From NCBI GenBank assembly GCA_002422545.1, contig DIWF01000024.1, forward strand, positions 1 to 64,000: a DNA stretch of 64,000 nucleotides, given 5' to 3'. Of this stretch, positions 45,555 through 52,740 are shown piece by piece; position 1 is the stretch's first letter, and the number at the start of each line of letters is the position of its first letter. Both the position numbers and the translations under genes were made by a program. This stretch comes from Firmicutes bacterium UBA6113. GTDB lineage: Bacteria; Bacillota; Clostridia; Tissierellales; Sedimentibacteraceae. A model generated the notes under the pieces. The model worked only from the letters and a program-made list of their open reading frames with translations, was not told the DNA's origin and ran no database searches.

Positions 45555-45959
45555 ATGGGTAGACCAAATAATGGAAACGCAGCCGGAAATACCGGCAGAA
45601 AAAAATGCAACAATGGTAATGTAGGCGGCGAAACAGGATTAAGAAGATGCGACTGCGAATGTGTTTATGAATGCTTGTTTGAATTGTTAGCTGAAGCTGT
45701 AGAAGACAAAAAAAGATGCTCACATCCTTGTCATGAAAGACCCGGAGTTGTTAGCCCTGGCGGAGGAAACAAAAACAGATGCGAATGTGTTTATGAATGT
45801 TTGTTTGAATTGTTAGCTGAAGCCGTAGAAGACAAAAAAGGATGCTGGCATCCTTGTCATGAAAAACCCGGAGTTGTTAGCCCCGGCGGAGGAAGCAAAA
45901 ACAGATGCGAATGTGTTTTTGAATGCTTGCTTGCTCTGTTAAGAGAAGCATTAGATTAA
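45555..45959 (+). CDS. Cysteine-rich repeat protein of unknown function
   Basis: A 134-residue protein I do not recognise. After an Asn/Gly-rich head (NGNAAGNTG, NNGNVGGETG) come two full 42-residue repeats and one partial repeat. Each repeat opens CECVYECLFELLAEAVEDKK, has a second pair in GCWHPCHEKPG and ends VVSPGGGSKN. Fifteen cysteines are present. The CXCX3C start continues into an amphipathic helix; a Pro-His-Cys knuckle follows. No signal peptide or membrane helix is seen. ATG 45555 is chosen because AAAGGTG lies upstream; the frame opens earlier but runs through a hairpin. Metal binding, a disulfide-linked coat-type protein, or a modified-peptide precursor are all possible. Confidence 0.7.
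   Translation: MGRPNNGNAAGNTGRKKCNNGNVGGETGLRRCDCECVYECLFELLAEAVEDKKRCSHPCHERPGVVSPGGGNKNRCECVYECLFELLAEAVEDKKGCWHPCHEKPGVVSPGGGSKNRCECVFECLLALLREALD
45654..45956 (+). repeat. 126-bp coding tandem repeat (two full copies plus a partial)
   Basis: Units at 45654-45779 and 45780-45905 differ at only eight positions by eye. A third partial unit (45906-45956) diverges after about 25 bases. The near identity at synonymous positions points to recent duplication or gene conversion. Confidence 0.85.
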
Positions 45960-45973
45960 TTTTATGTATGTTT

Positions 45974-45998
45974 TGAGACACCTTTGGGTGTCTCTTTT
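45974..45998 (+). terminator. Terminator of the cysteine-rich protein gene
   Basis: GAGACACC and GGGTGTCTC form a strong stem with a TTT loop, followed by TTTT. It lies 15 bases after the stop codon. Confidence 0.85.
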
Positions 45999-46036
45999 GG
46001 ATTACAAGATAATCTCTACCATGTAATGAATGACCA

Positions 46037-46130
46037 CGGGAGGGCACGAGACCCTCCCCTACGGATTGATGAGCAAATGTTCCGTTTTTGTTGAAATATG
46101 AATTCGGGCGGACACGAGATCCGCCCCTAC
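46037..46130. repeat. REP-like palindromes A (46037-46062) and B (46105-46130)
   Basis: Two elements with stems GGGAGGG/CCCTCCC and GGGCGGA/TCCGCCC, each around the loop CACGAGA and each followed by CCTAC. They are the first members of a family with further copies at 50.4, 51.9, 52.0, 55.1 and 57.7 kb. Both lie between the cysteine-rich gene and the convergent EAL gene. Confidence 0.85.
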
Positions 46131-46142
46131 AGTTTGATAAAG

Positions 46143-47795
46143 TTAAATATTCTGTTTCTGCAAGAATTTTTCAAGTTCTTCTGCAAACAACGGCTTGCTG
46201 TAGTAGAATCCCTGTATATAATCGCAGTCCGCAGATTTTAATGCCTCAACTTGAGAGATAGTTTCCACTCCTTCTGCCACAACCTTCATGCCAAACATGT
46301 GACATGACTTTATCATGCATTTTATTATTGCAAAATTTTTCTCATTTGAAATCTTGTCTATGAGCAATTTTTCAATTTTCATGTAGTCAAATATTTCCCC
46401 GTATTCCATAAGGTATTTTGCTGAGTTGAAACCAGAGCCGTAATCATCCAGAGACATCTTAATTCCCATTTCCTTCAATTTTCTCAATTGCTCATGGGCA
46501 TTTTTCTCATCTAGTATGATTATTCTTTCAGTAAGTTCAAACTCCAGATTATTAGGATTTACATCGTATTCATCTAAACATTCTTTGACATAGTCCACAA
46601 ATGTATCATCGGATAATTCCTTAGCCGAAAGATTTATAGAAACAGGCATGATTATGCCCTTTTCATTCCATTCCTTCATCTGCATGGCAGCGTTTTTTAT
46701 AACCCATCTTGTTATTTGGTTTATGAAACCGGCATCCTCAGCTCTTCTTATGAGTTCGGAAATTGACATGCTTTTCTTGTCCTTGCCCTTCCACCTTAAA
46801 AGTGCTTCCACTCCAATAACTGAATTATTTTCCACATCTATTTTTGGCTGGTATGATAATGTGAACATGTCATTTTGCAGAGAATGGTACAATGAAACAA
46901 GACCGCTGTAATACTTCTCCTGCTCTATTTCAATAATATCATCATAAATAACAACTTCACTGTGGCACCTCAAACATTGCTCAATAGCCTTGTCAAGCTT
47001 TTCAATCAGCCTGTCCCCGTCGGTTTCATGTTTTGGATAATTTATTACAGCTCCCTTCACCACTATTGATACGGGAAAGTTTTCTATGTAGACAGGACTT
47101 TTCGTTGTGACAATGAAATTCTTGGCTGATTTAGCTGTTTCACATGCATCCCATTCAGGAAGTATGACAGTAATTTTATCGTTGGATACAGCATAAATTG
47201 TTCCGTTTGCGAAATATTTTTCAGTTTTTTTCAACAGTTCAATAAAAGATTTCTGACTTGTTTCTATGTCAACGTAACGCTTGATCATATCAATATTCTG
47301 AAATTCAAACAAGATCACCGATATATACTGGTGTTTGCCGCTTGATGTCATAGTGCACAAATCAAGCTTGAACTTGTTGAAGTTATAATATCCGGTCCTC
47401 AAATCCTCATAAGCTTTTCTTTTTTCGAGTTCTTCTGTTTTTTTAATCTGTTCAATCAGTGATCCCACAAATACAACTATGACAATGAATATGCCAATCC
47501 TGAACAACCACATGGCAGGTGGCTGCATAATATTGTTTGCAGAATTAAAAGGCAAATAAGGCCCTACTGCCAGGCCTGCAACAACAGCGGTGATGATTCC
47601 TCCCTTGATGCCGAAAACCAAGACAGAAAAAAATAACGGTATATATAAAAGGTGAAGGGATGAATTGCTTCCTCCCGTCATGTATGCTATCAAAGTTGTT
47701 AAGAAAATAGAAAATATAATAAAAACAATGCTCAGTGGATAATTATATGTGTCCTTACCCAAGTCAGCAACTAACACTTGTAGTCTTTTATTCAT
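46143..47795 (-). CDS. Membrane EAL-domain c-di-GMP phosphodiesterase with degenerate GGDEF
   Basis: The N-terminus has four or five membrane helices (residues ~18-125, MASE-like). A GGDEF-fold segment follows (DLRTGYYNFNKFKLDL, about 133-290) in which the GGDEF active-site motif is absent (AVSNDKITVIL in its place). The EAL domain covers about 300-550 with the catalytic EALLRW (330-335), SINLSAKEL, ELTERIII (Glu 423 region), SLDDYGSGFNSA (450 region) and MKVVAEGVET (507 region), so phosphodiesterase residues look intact. It should hydrolyse c-di-GMP, the ligand of the two riboswitches encoded 1-4 kb away. AGGAG precedes the ATG. Confidence 0.92.
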   Translation of the reverse strand: MNKRLQVLVADLGKDTYNYPLSIVFIIFSIFLTTLIAYMTGGSNSSLHLLYIPLFFSVLVFGIKGGIITAVVAGLAVGPYLPFNSANNIMQPPAMWLFRIGIFIVIVVFVGSLIEQIKKTEELEKRKAYEDLRTGYYNFNKFKLDLCTMTSSGKHQYISVILFEFQNIDMIKRYVDIETSQKSFIELLKKTEKYFANGTIYAVSNDKITVILPEWDACETAKSAKNFIVTTKSPVYIENFPVSIVVKGAVINYPKHETDGDRLIEKLDKAIEQCLRCHSEVVIYDDIIEIEQEKYYSGLVSLYHSLQNDMFTLSYQPKIDVENNSVIGVEALLRWKGKDKKSMSISELIRRAEDAGFINQITRWVIKNAAMQMKEWNEKGIIMPVSINLSAKELSDDTFVDYVKECLDEYDVNPNNLEFELTERIIILDEKNAHEQLRKLKEMGIKMSLDDYGSGFNSAKYLMEYGEIFDYMKIEKLLIDKISNEKNFAIIKCMIKSCHMFGMKVVAEGVETISQVEALKSADCDYIQGFYYSKPLFAEELEKFLQKQNI

Positions 47796-48054
47796 AATTG
47801 CTCCTAAATTTTATTGCGTTTTATATTATTCGGGCACATCATGGAAAAAACAGGGTGAAAAAATTAATTAAATTATTTGACGAAATCGTATTCACAAGAA
47901 CTACCAATGTTTTCAACAAGCAATACAAATATTTTATATTATTGCAGCAATTTTAGCAAGAGTATAATAATAAAATGAAAATTTAATTATGCAAACATCA
48001 AGAATATTAATAGTTGCAGATTTTGTGCCAAACATTAATCATTTCTGATTTTTA

Positions 48055-48083
48055 TTGCAAAGTTTACATTTTAATAATACAAT
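48055..48083 (+). promoter_or_regulatory. Promoter of the flavin-binding protein gene
   Basis: TTGCAA (48055-48060), 17 bases, TACAAT (48078-48083), about 85 bases before the ATG. The preceding part of this 375-base gap (47796-48054) shows no gene. Confidence 0.45.
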
Positions 48084-48170
48084 ATATTCACCACTAAAGA
48101 TGGATCTGCTGGAAGTTTTGAAAACAAAAATAAAATAGTAGTGGATTAAATATGGAAAGAGGTGTATTTA

Positions 48171-48728
48171 ATGAATCCAATGAGAAGAAAAGACCGTGAA
48201 ATGGACAAGGACTTTGCATACGCTGTAATTGACAAATCACAGTTTGGAACTTTGGCCACAATAAACGAAGACGGAAGCCCATACTGTATTCCTGTTTCTC
48301 CTGCCAGAAGAGATGATAAAATTTACTTTCACTCTGCAAAACTTGGAACTAAAATTGAAAATATAAAAAGAAATCCAAAAGTCTGTATGTCTTTTGTAGG
48401 AGACGTGCATGTTCCTGTTGAACTCAATGAAAACACAGATGCCAATCAGGAAATCAAAAAAACTCTGGAGACAAGATTCACCACTGAGTTTGAATCTGCG
48501 GTTGTATTTGGTAATGTGAACATAGTTGAAGATAAAAGCGAGAAAATTTTGGGGCTTAGGCTCATAAGCGAAAAGTACACGCCTGGTGATATGGAGTACT
48601 TTGACGCAGCAATTGATGTAAGCTACAATGTTACATATCTTTTGAGAATTGATATTGAACATGTTACAGGAAAAAGAAAAAAATATGATAAAAGCGGCAC
48701 TGAAATGAAATGGGGTCGAATGGAATAA
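48171..48728 (+). CDS. Pyridoxamine 5'-phosphate oxidase-family flavin-binding protein (NimA-like)
   Basis: It starts MRRKDREMDKDFAYAVIDKSQFGTLAT and continues EDGSPYCIPVSPARRDDKIYFHSA, the Pyridox_ox_2 split beta-barrel pattern. VCMSFVGDVHV and FESAVVFGNVNIVED follow. Such proteins bind FMN or related flavins, and some reduce nitro compounds. The exact substrate is unknown. ATG 48171 is preferred over an upstream GTG (48162) because GAGG lies 8 bases before it, giving 185 residues. It is monocistronic. Confidence 0.85.
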   Translation: MNPMRRKDREMDKDFAYAVIDKSQFGTLATINEDGSPYCIPVSPARRDDKIYFHSAKLGTKIENIKRNPKVCMSFVGDVHVPVELNENTDANQEIKKTLETRFTTEFESAVVFGNVNIVEDKSEKILGLRLISEKYTPGDMEYFDAAIDVSYNVTYLLRIDIEHVTGKRKKYDKSGTEMKWGRME

Positions 48729-49004
48729 CAGTAACCCCTTTTATTCTTGTGCATATAATTTATTAAAACAGTGTTTAAGGTATTTTCATCTGGGTATATT
48801 ATTAATACAACAAATTGTACTTACTTACAATAATCTGCAAGTAATTCCAACAGATCGCTGCATAAAGTTGAAGAAAAAGAGCTTGTTTGAAAGCTCAATT
48901 TGCAGTCAAAGTATCAGAAAATGAAAACAGATGTAAGATAGTTAATTTGATCTTGATGGTGACGAATGAGGTGATTCCAACAGGATTCGAATTAGAAAAC
49001 CCAA

Positions 49005-49060
49005 ATAGATAGCACCCGATTTTCAAATTGAAAAGAAAATTGGGTGCTATCTATATTTTT
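49005..49060 (+). terminator. Long hairpin terminator upstream of the yibE/F-like gene
   Basis: ATAGATAGCACCC and GGGTGCTATCTAT form a 13-bp stem extended by ATTTTC/GAAAAT, and TTTTT follows the 3' arm. It lies 276 bases after the flavin-binding protein gene; the intervening sequence (48729-49004) shows no gene I can support. Confidence 0.8.
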
Positions 49061-49070
49061 GGATTTTAAT

Positions 49071-49098
49071 TTGAATAATCTCTTTAATGTGATATACT
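49071..49098 (+). promoter_or_regulatory. Promoter of the yibE/F-like gene
   Basis: TTGAAT (49071-49076), 16 bases, TATACT (49093-49098), about 30 bases before the ATG and directly after the hairpin terminator. Confidence 0.55.
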
Positions 49099-49127
49099 TA
49101 GTAAGATTAATTTTTAAGAGGTATGTT

Positions 49128-50291
49128 ATGGAACTGAAAAATTTTAACAATTCAAATAAGGGCAAAGTAGTGTACATTTTGACTATACTGCTTTCAATAG
49201 CATTTATATTAACAGGTTATAACATGAACAAGGTAAGATTTGCCAGTCAGCAATACGAAAAATCATACAGGGCGGAAATTGTTTCTGTCAACGATGTTTC
49301 AGAAGAAACCATTGACAGCGGCTATGAGACTTTTTCAAGCAAGACAGTAAATTTTACTGCAAGAATAACAAACGGTGACCAGAAAGGGACCGTAACCGAT
49401 GCAAGACAATACATGGATGACATGGTGGCTGTTGATGCCAAGATGGTAGAACAAGGTGACAAGATTCTCATGTCTTCTCTTATTGCAAGGGACGGTGACG
49501 GCAAGGAGTGGACATTTGTTGAATATGACAGAAGCGGCGTGCTCTTAATGCTTTTGATAAGTTTCTTCCTTCTGATAATCCTGTTTGGGCAAAAAAAAGG
49601 ACTTAACACCATAATTTCACTGGTACTCACATGTTTATCCATATTCATGGTGTTTGTCCCATCAATTCTTAAAGGAAACAACATTTATTTGTCATCAATA
49701 ATCGTGAGCATTTTCATAATTTTCATGAGCCTGTTGATAATAAACGGAGCAGACAAAAAAACATTGTGCGCCATTGTTGGAAACCTTGGAGGACTTATGA
49801 TTGCTGGGATCCTTGCCTACTTCATCAGCAAGATTTTAAATCTCACCGGCATAACAGATGATGACACCATGTTTTTACTCATGCTTGACACAGAAAAACC
49901 TATTGACCTGATTGCAGTGCTTTGGAGCAGCATAGTTATCGGTTCCCTTGGAGCTGTAATGGACGTTTCCATGTCAATTGCTTCTGCGTTAAATGAACTT
50001 TCAGAAAACATGGTTGAAAAAAGTTTCAAAACAATGCTTAAGTCAGGACTGAACATAGGACAGGACGCCATAGGCACAATGACAAACACATTGATCCTGG
50101 CGTACATAGGAAGTTCTCTGGCTGTAGTGCTCCTGCTTGTTGCAAACTACAACGACACACTTTTGCTGTTTAACCTGGAGATGATTGTATTTGAAATAAT
50201 TCAGGCCATCATTGGCAGCATGGGAATTTTGTTTGCAATACCAATAACGTCTGTTTTTGCAGCATATGTTTATAATTTGAAGAAGAAATAA
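49128..50291 (+). CDS. YibE/F-family membrane protein
   Basis: A 387-residue membrane protein with one N-terminal helix, an extracytoplasmic beta-rich segment (AEIVSVNDVSEETID, ITNGDQKGTV) and about seven further helices. The YibE/F pattern is seen in LLMLLISFFLLIILFGQKKGLN, GAVMDVSMSIASALNEL and IGQDAIGTMTNTLILAYIGS. The biochemical role of the family is not established. ATG 49128, with GAGG 6 bases upstream, is preferred over an earlier in-frame ATG at 49044 that lies in the terminator hairpin. Usually such genes are paired with a second YibE/F gene, but only one is present here. Confidence 0.85.
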   Translation: MELKNFNNSNKGKVVYILTILLSIAFILTGYNMNKVRFASQQYEKSYRAEIVSVNDVSEETIDSGYETFSSKTVNFTARITNGDQKGTVTDARQYMDDMVAVDAKMVEQGDKILMSSLIARDGDGKEWTFVEYDRSGVLLMLLISFFLLIILFGQKKGLNTIISLVLTCLSIFMVFVPSILKGNNIYLSSIIVSIFIIFMSLLIINGADKKTLCAIVGNLGGLMIAGILAYFISKILNLTGITDDDTMFLLMLDTEKPIDLIAVLWSSIVIGSLGAVMDVSMSIASALNELSENMVEKSFKTMLKSGLNIGQDAIGTMTNTLILAYIGSSLAVVLLLVANYNDTLLLFNLEMIVFEIIQAIIGSMGILFAIPITSVFAAYVYNLKKK

Positions 50292-50293
50292 TC

Positions 50294-50376
50294 GGGATTT
50301 CAGGTTCACCGTAAAATACCGATTTATCAATAAACCGGGAATCTGAATTCACCGCAAAATGTTATATTATCAATCT
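50294..50376. repeat. Degenerate tandem pair of about 43 bp next to REP C
   Basis: Two related segments begin CGGGATTTCAGGTTCACCG (50299 region) and CGGGAATCTGAATTCACCG (50337 region), each continuing into an AAAAT and a TTATCAAT. TTCACCGCAAAAT recurs in inverted orientation at 51967-51979 beside REP F, so these flanks are part of the larger dispersed element. Confidence 0.55.
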
Positions 50377-50457
50377 GTAGGGGCGTATCTTGTATACGCC
50401 CGTTGCTATTATATCAATGAATTTGTATATGCAGGAGGACACGAGGTCCTCCCCTAC
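50377..50457. repeat. REP-like palindrome pair C/D
   Basis: C (50377-50402) has stem GGGCGTA/TACGCCC; D (50431-50457) has stem GGAGGA/TCCTCC with loop CACGAGG. They face each other: the outer ends are GTAGGGG and CCCCTAC. They lie between the yibE/F-like gene and its terminator. Confidence 0.85.
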
Positions 50458-50475
50458 AAAATATATGCAATTACT

Positions 50476-50501
50476 AATACCGGATTTTCCGGTATTTTTT
50501 T
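50476..50501 (+). terminator. Intrinsic terminator downstream of the yibE/F-like gene
   Basis: ATACCGGA and TCCGGTAT form an 8-bp stem with a TTT loop, followed by TTTTTT. It lies just after REP pair C/D and before the hom promoter. Confidence 0.88.
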
Positions 50502-50528
50502 GTTTGAAAAAATTATTAAAATAATATA

Positions 50529-50557
50529 TTGAACTTATTAAAAAGTTGTGTTATATT
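50529..50557 (+). promoter_or_regulatory. Promoter of hom
   Basis: TTGAAC (50529-50534), 17 bases, TATATT (50552-50557), about 60 bases before the hom ATG. Confidence 0.6.
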
Positions 50558-50618
50558 AGTCAGGTATTTATTCAAAGAACACGTGTACACATACGGAGAA
50601 CAATTTGCGGAGGTAATT

Positions 50619-51896
50619 ATGGAAAAAGTAAGATTAGGAATTTTAGGAATGGGCACGGTAGCATCAGGACTTATTAATATAATTGGGATTAACAATTCTA
50701 AAATAACCGGAAGTATAAATAAAGAATTAGTTATAAACAAAGTGCTGGTAAAAAATCTTGACAAAAAACGCGACGTTAATTTGCCGCAGGAAGTTTACAC
50801 AACAGATGCATTTGATGTAATAAACGACAAAGATTCTCAAATCATTGTGGAACTCATTGGCGGAATAAATCCTGCTTACGAGTACATAAAGGCAGCGCTC
50901 AACAACAAGAAACATGTTGTAACTGCTAACAAGGCACTTATTGCAACACACGGCGAAGAGCTTGAAGATCTGGCTAATAAAAACGGTGTAAATCTCATGT
51001 ATGAAGCAAGCGTTGCAGGCGGTATCCCAATAATAAACACAATGACTGACAATCTTTGTGCAAATGAAATTACCGACATAACAGGCATCATCAACGGAAC
51101 TACAAACTACATACTCACTCAGATGGCTGAAAACAACCTTGAATACGAACAAGCAGTAAAAAATGCACAGGCTCTTGGATTTGCAGAGGCCGACCCATCT
51201 TCAGATGTTGAAGGTGATGATGCTGCATACAAGCTTTCCATTTTGTCTACCATTGCATTTGGACAAAGAATAAAAGTAAATGACATTCCCAAGGAGGGAA
51301 TAACAAAAATATCAAAGGAAGACATAAGCTATGCTAAGGAACTTGGTTACAACATAAAGCTTCTGGCTTCTGCATCAAGAAAAGGTGATGAAATAGAGTT
51401 GAGAGTACATCCTGCCTTTGTTCCAGTCAACCATCCTCTTTCAACTGTAAAAAATGAGTACAATGCTGTATTCCTGAAAGGAAACGCTGTAGGTGGACTC
51501 ATGCTCTACGGCAAGGGTGCAGGCTCGCTGCCAACAGGAAGTGCTGTTCTCGGAGATGTTATGCACATTGTGAAAACAGGCGGTAAAGCTAAAGATGATT
51601 TGAAGAAAGAAAACAAATATTTAATCGCAAACAAAGCCCACAAGCAATACTACATCCGCTTTGAGGTAATTGACAAACCCGGAGTTCTTGCTAACATTGC
51701 AAGCATATTCGGAAAAAATGACATAAGCCTGGCATCCGTTGTTCAAAGACAGAAAAACGGAGATGAAACAGCTCCTCTTGTATTCATCACTCATGAAGTA
51801 GACAGAAAAAACATAGACGCTGCTCTTGAAGAAATTAAAAACTACAAGAGTGTTACTCAAATAGCCAGCATAATAGTGGTTGAAAACTTCAAATAA
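50619..51896 (+). CDS. hom: Homoserine dehydrogenase with ACT domain
   Basis: Hom reduces aspartate semialdehyde to homoserine, the branch point to threonine and methionine. NAD(P)-binding LGILGMGTVASGLINI is at the start. The homoserine dehydrogenase core includes ELIGGINPAYEYIKAAL, VTANKALIATHGEEL, YEASVAGGIPIINT, GIINGTTNYILTQM and FAEADPSSDVEGDDAAYKL. A C-terminal ACT domain (FEVIDKPGVLANIASIFGKN) suggests amino-acid feedback inhibition. ATG 50619 follows GGAGG by 5 bases; the frame is open further upstream but without family similarity. The 425 residues are standard. No thrB or thrC is adjacent. Confidence 0.95.
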   Translation: MEKVRLGILGMGTVASGLINIIGINNSKITGSINKELVINKVLVKNLDKKRDVNLPQEVYTTDAFDVINDKDSQIIVELIGGINPAYEYIKAALNNKKHVVTANKALIATHGEELEDLANKNGVNLMYEASVAGGIPIINTMTDNLCANEITDITGIINGTTNYILTQMAENNLEYEQAVKNAQALGFAEADPSSDVEGDDAAYKLSILSTIAFGQRIKVNDIPKEGITKISKEDISYAKELGYNIKLLASASRKGDEIELRVHPAFVPVNHPLSTVKNEYNAVFLKGNAVGGLMLYGKGAGSLPTGSAVLGDVMHIVKTGGKAKDDLKKENKYLIANKAHKQYYIRFEVIDKPGVLANIASIFGKNDISLASVVQRQKNGDETAPLVFITHEVDRKNIDAALEEIKNYKSVTQIASIIVVENFK

Positions 51897-51900
51897 ATAA

Positions 51901-52019
51901 GGGATGGCTACTGCCATCCCGCGGGCGGGTACAAGACCCGCCCCTACGAATTAATTAATATTAGTATTTTGCGGTGAATATGTACCTCAGTTTGTAGGGG
52001 AGGACCTCGTGTCCTCCCG
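51901..52019. repeat. Hairpin plus REP-like palindromes E and F downstream of hom
   Basis: GGGATGGC/GCCATCCC (51901-51920) is an 8-bp hairpin at the end of hom without a T-tract. It abuts REP E (51921-51947, stem GGGCGGG/CCCGCCC, loop TACAAGA). REP F (51994-52019, stem GGGAGGA/TCCTCCC) follows in opposite orientation. The AATTAATTAATATTAGTATTTTGCGGTGAA spacer shares TTTTGCGGTGAA with the REP C flank. Confidence 0.8.
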
Positions 52020-52041
52020 AAGATAAGAAAATTATTGAAAT

Positions 52042-52080
52042 AATAACAACGGGCAGATACAAAATCCGCCCGTTGTTATT
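52042..52080 (-). terminator. Extended REP-type hairpin G serving as terminator of the SGNH gene
   Basis: AATAACAACGGGC and GCCCGTTGTTATT pair perfectly around an AGAT/ATCC-containing top with loop ACAAA, giving a stem of about 17 bp with one mismatch. It overlaps the stop codon of the minus-strand gene ending at 52079 and is bounded by A/T tracts. It is related to the REP family (GGGCAGA/TCCGCCC). Confidence 0.65.
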
Positions 52081-52663
52081 ATTTCTTTTTAAAACTGTTT
52101 ATTGCGCTGCAGAAAATTTCTGCCAATATTTCATTTCCTTGTTCATTGAAATGCAGTCCGTCTGTGTAGTAATCTCCCTGTGACAATTCTGTTGCCTTAT
52201 CAAACTCCTCGTAAAAGTCAATATACTTGATGTTGAATGTTTTACAGAATTTAAAAATCCACTGGCGGTATTCGTAAAGTTCTTTTGCTACCATTTCAAA
52301 ATCAGTGAAATCGCTCCAGTCCTGTCTTATATTTTTCAAATCTATCTTTGTTGGAATTCCAATTATAGGGTCTATGTATTTTGCAATGGACTGATGAGCC
52401 ATGGACATGATATTTGCCTTTACAACACCCAAATCAGCTCCTGCAATAAAATCATTTGCTCCTCCCATGATTAACACTGCATCAGGCCTTTTCATGTAAA
52501 CAGCTTCGTGATAGCGGCTGAGCATTCCTCCGCTTGTGTCTCCGTTTATTCCTTCATTGATTATTTCAATGACCAGCTTATCCTGAGCAATTTTGGTCCA
52601 TATTTTTGATCTTCTTACTCCAAATCCATATGTGAGGCTATCGCCCAAACAAACTATTTTCAT
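52079..52663 (-). CDS. SGNH/GDSL-family hydrolase
   Basis: MKIVCLGDSLTYGFGV carries the block I Ser, LIMGGANDFIAGADL has the Gly and Asn blocks, and YTDGLHFNEQG the Asp-X-X-His dyad. At 194 residues it is a cytoplasmic-type TesA/GDSL esterase with no signal peptide. The acceptor substrate is unknown. ATG 52663 has AAAGGAATAG upstream and starts exactly at the conserved motif; a longer frame begins at 52714. It lies 77 bases downstream of the Fe-ADH gene on the same strand. Confidence 0.88.
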   Translation of the reverse strand: MKIVCLGDSLTYGFGVRRSKIWTKIAQDKLVIEIINEGINGDTSGGMLSRYHEAVYMKRPDAVLIMGGANDFIAGADLGVVKANIMSMAHQSIAKYIDPIIGIPTKIDLKNIRQDWSDFTDFEMVAKELYEYRQWIFKFCKTFNIKYIDFYEEFDKATELSQGDYYTDGLHFNEQGNEILAEIFCSAINSFKKK

Positions 52664-52740
52664 ATCTATTCCTTTCACCGCTGACAAAATTTTCTTGTTT
52701 TTAAACAATATCACATCATTTAAGCGGTGTAAAGGCCTTA

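Noticed and set aside
48860..49012. Open frame on the plus strand ending GFELENPNR before the hairpin at 49005
   Set aside because: It has no start with a ribosome binding site and no recognisable similarity; about 40 codons of open frame is unremarkable here.
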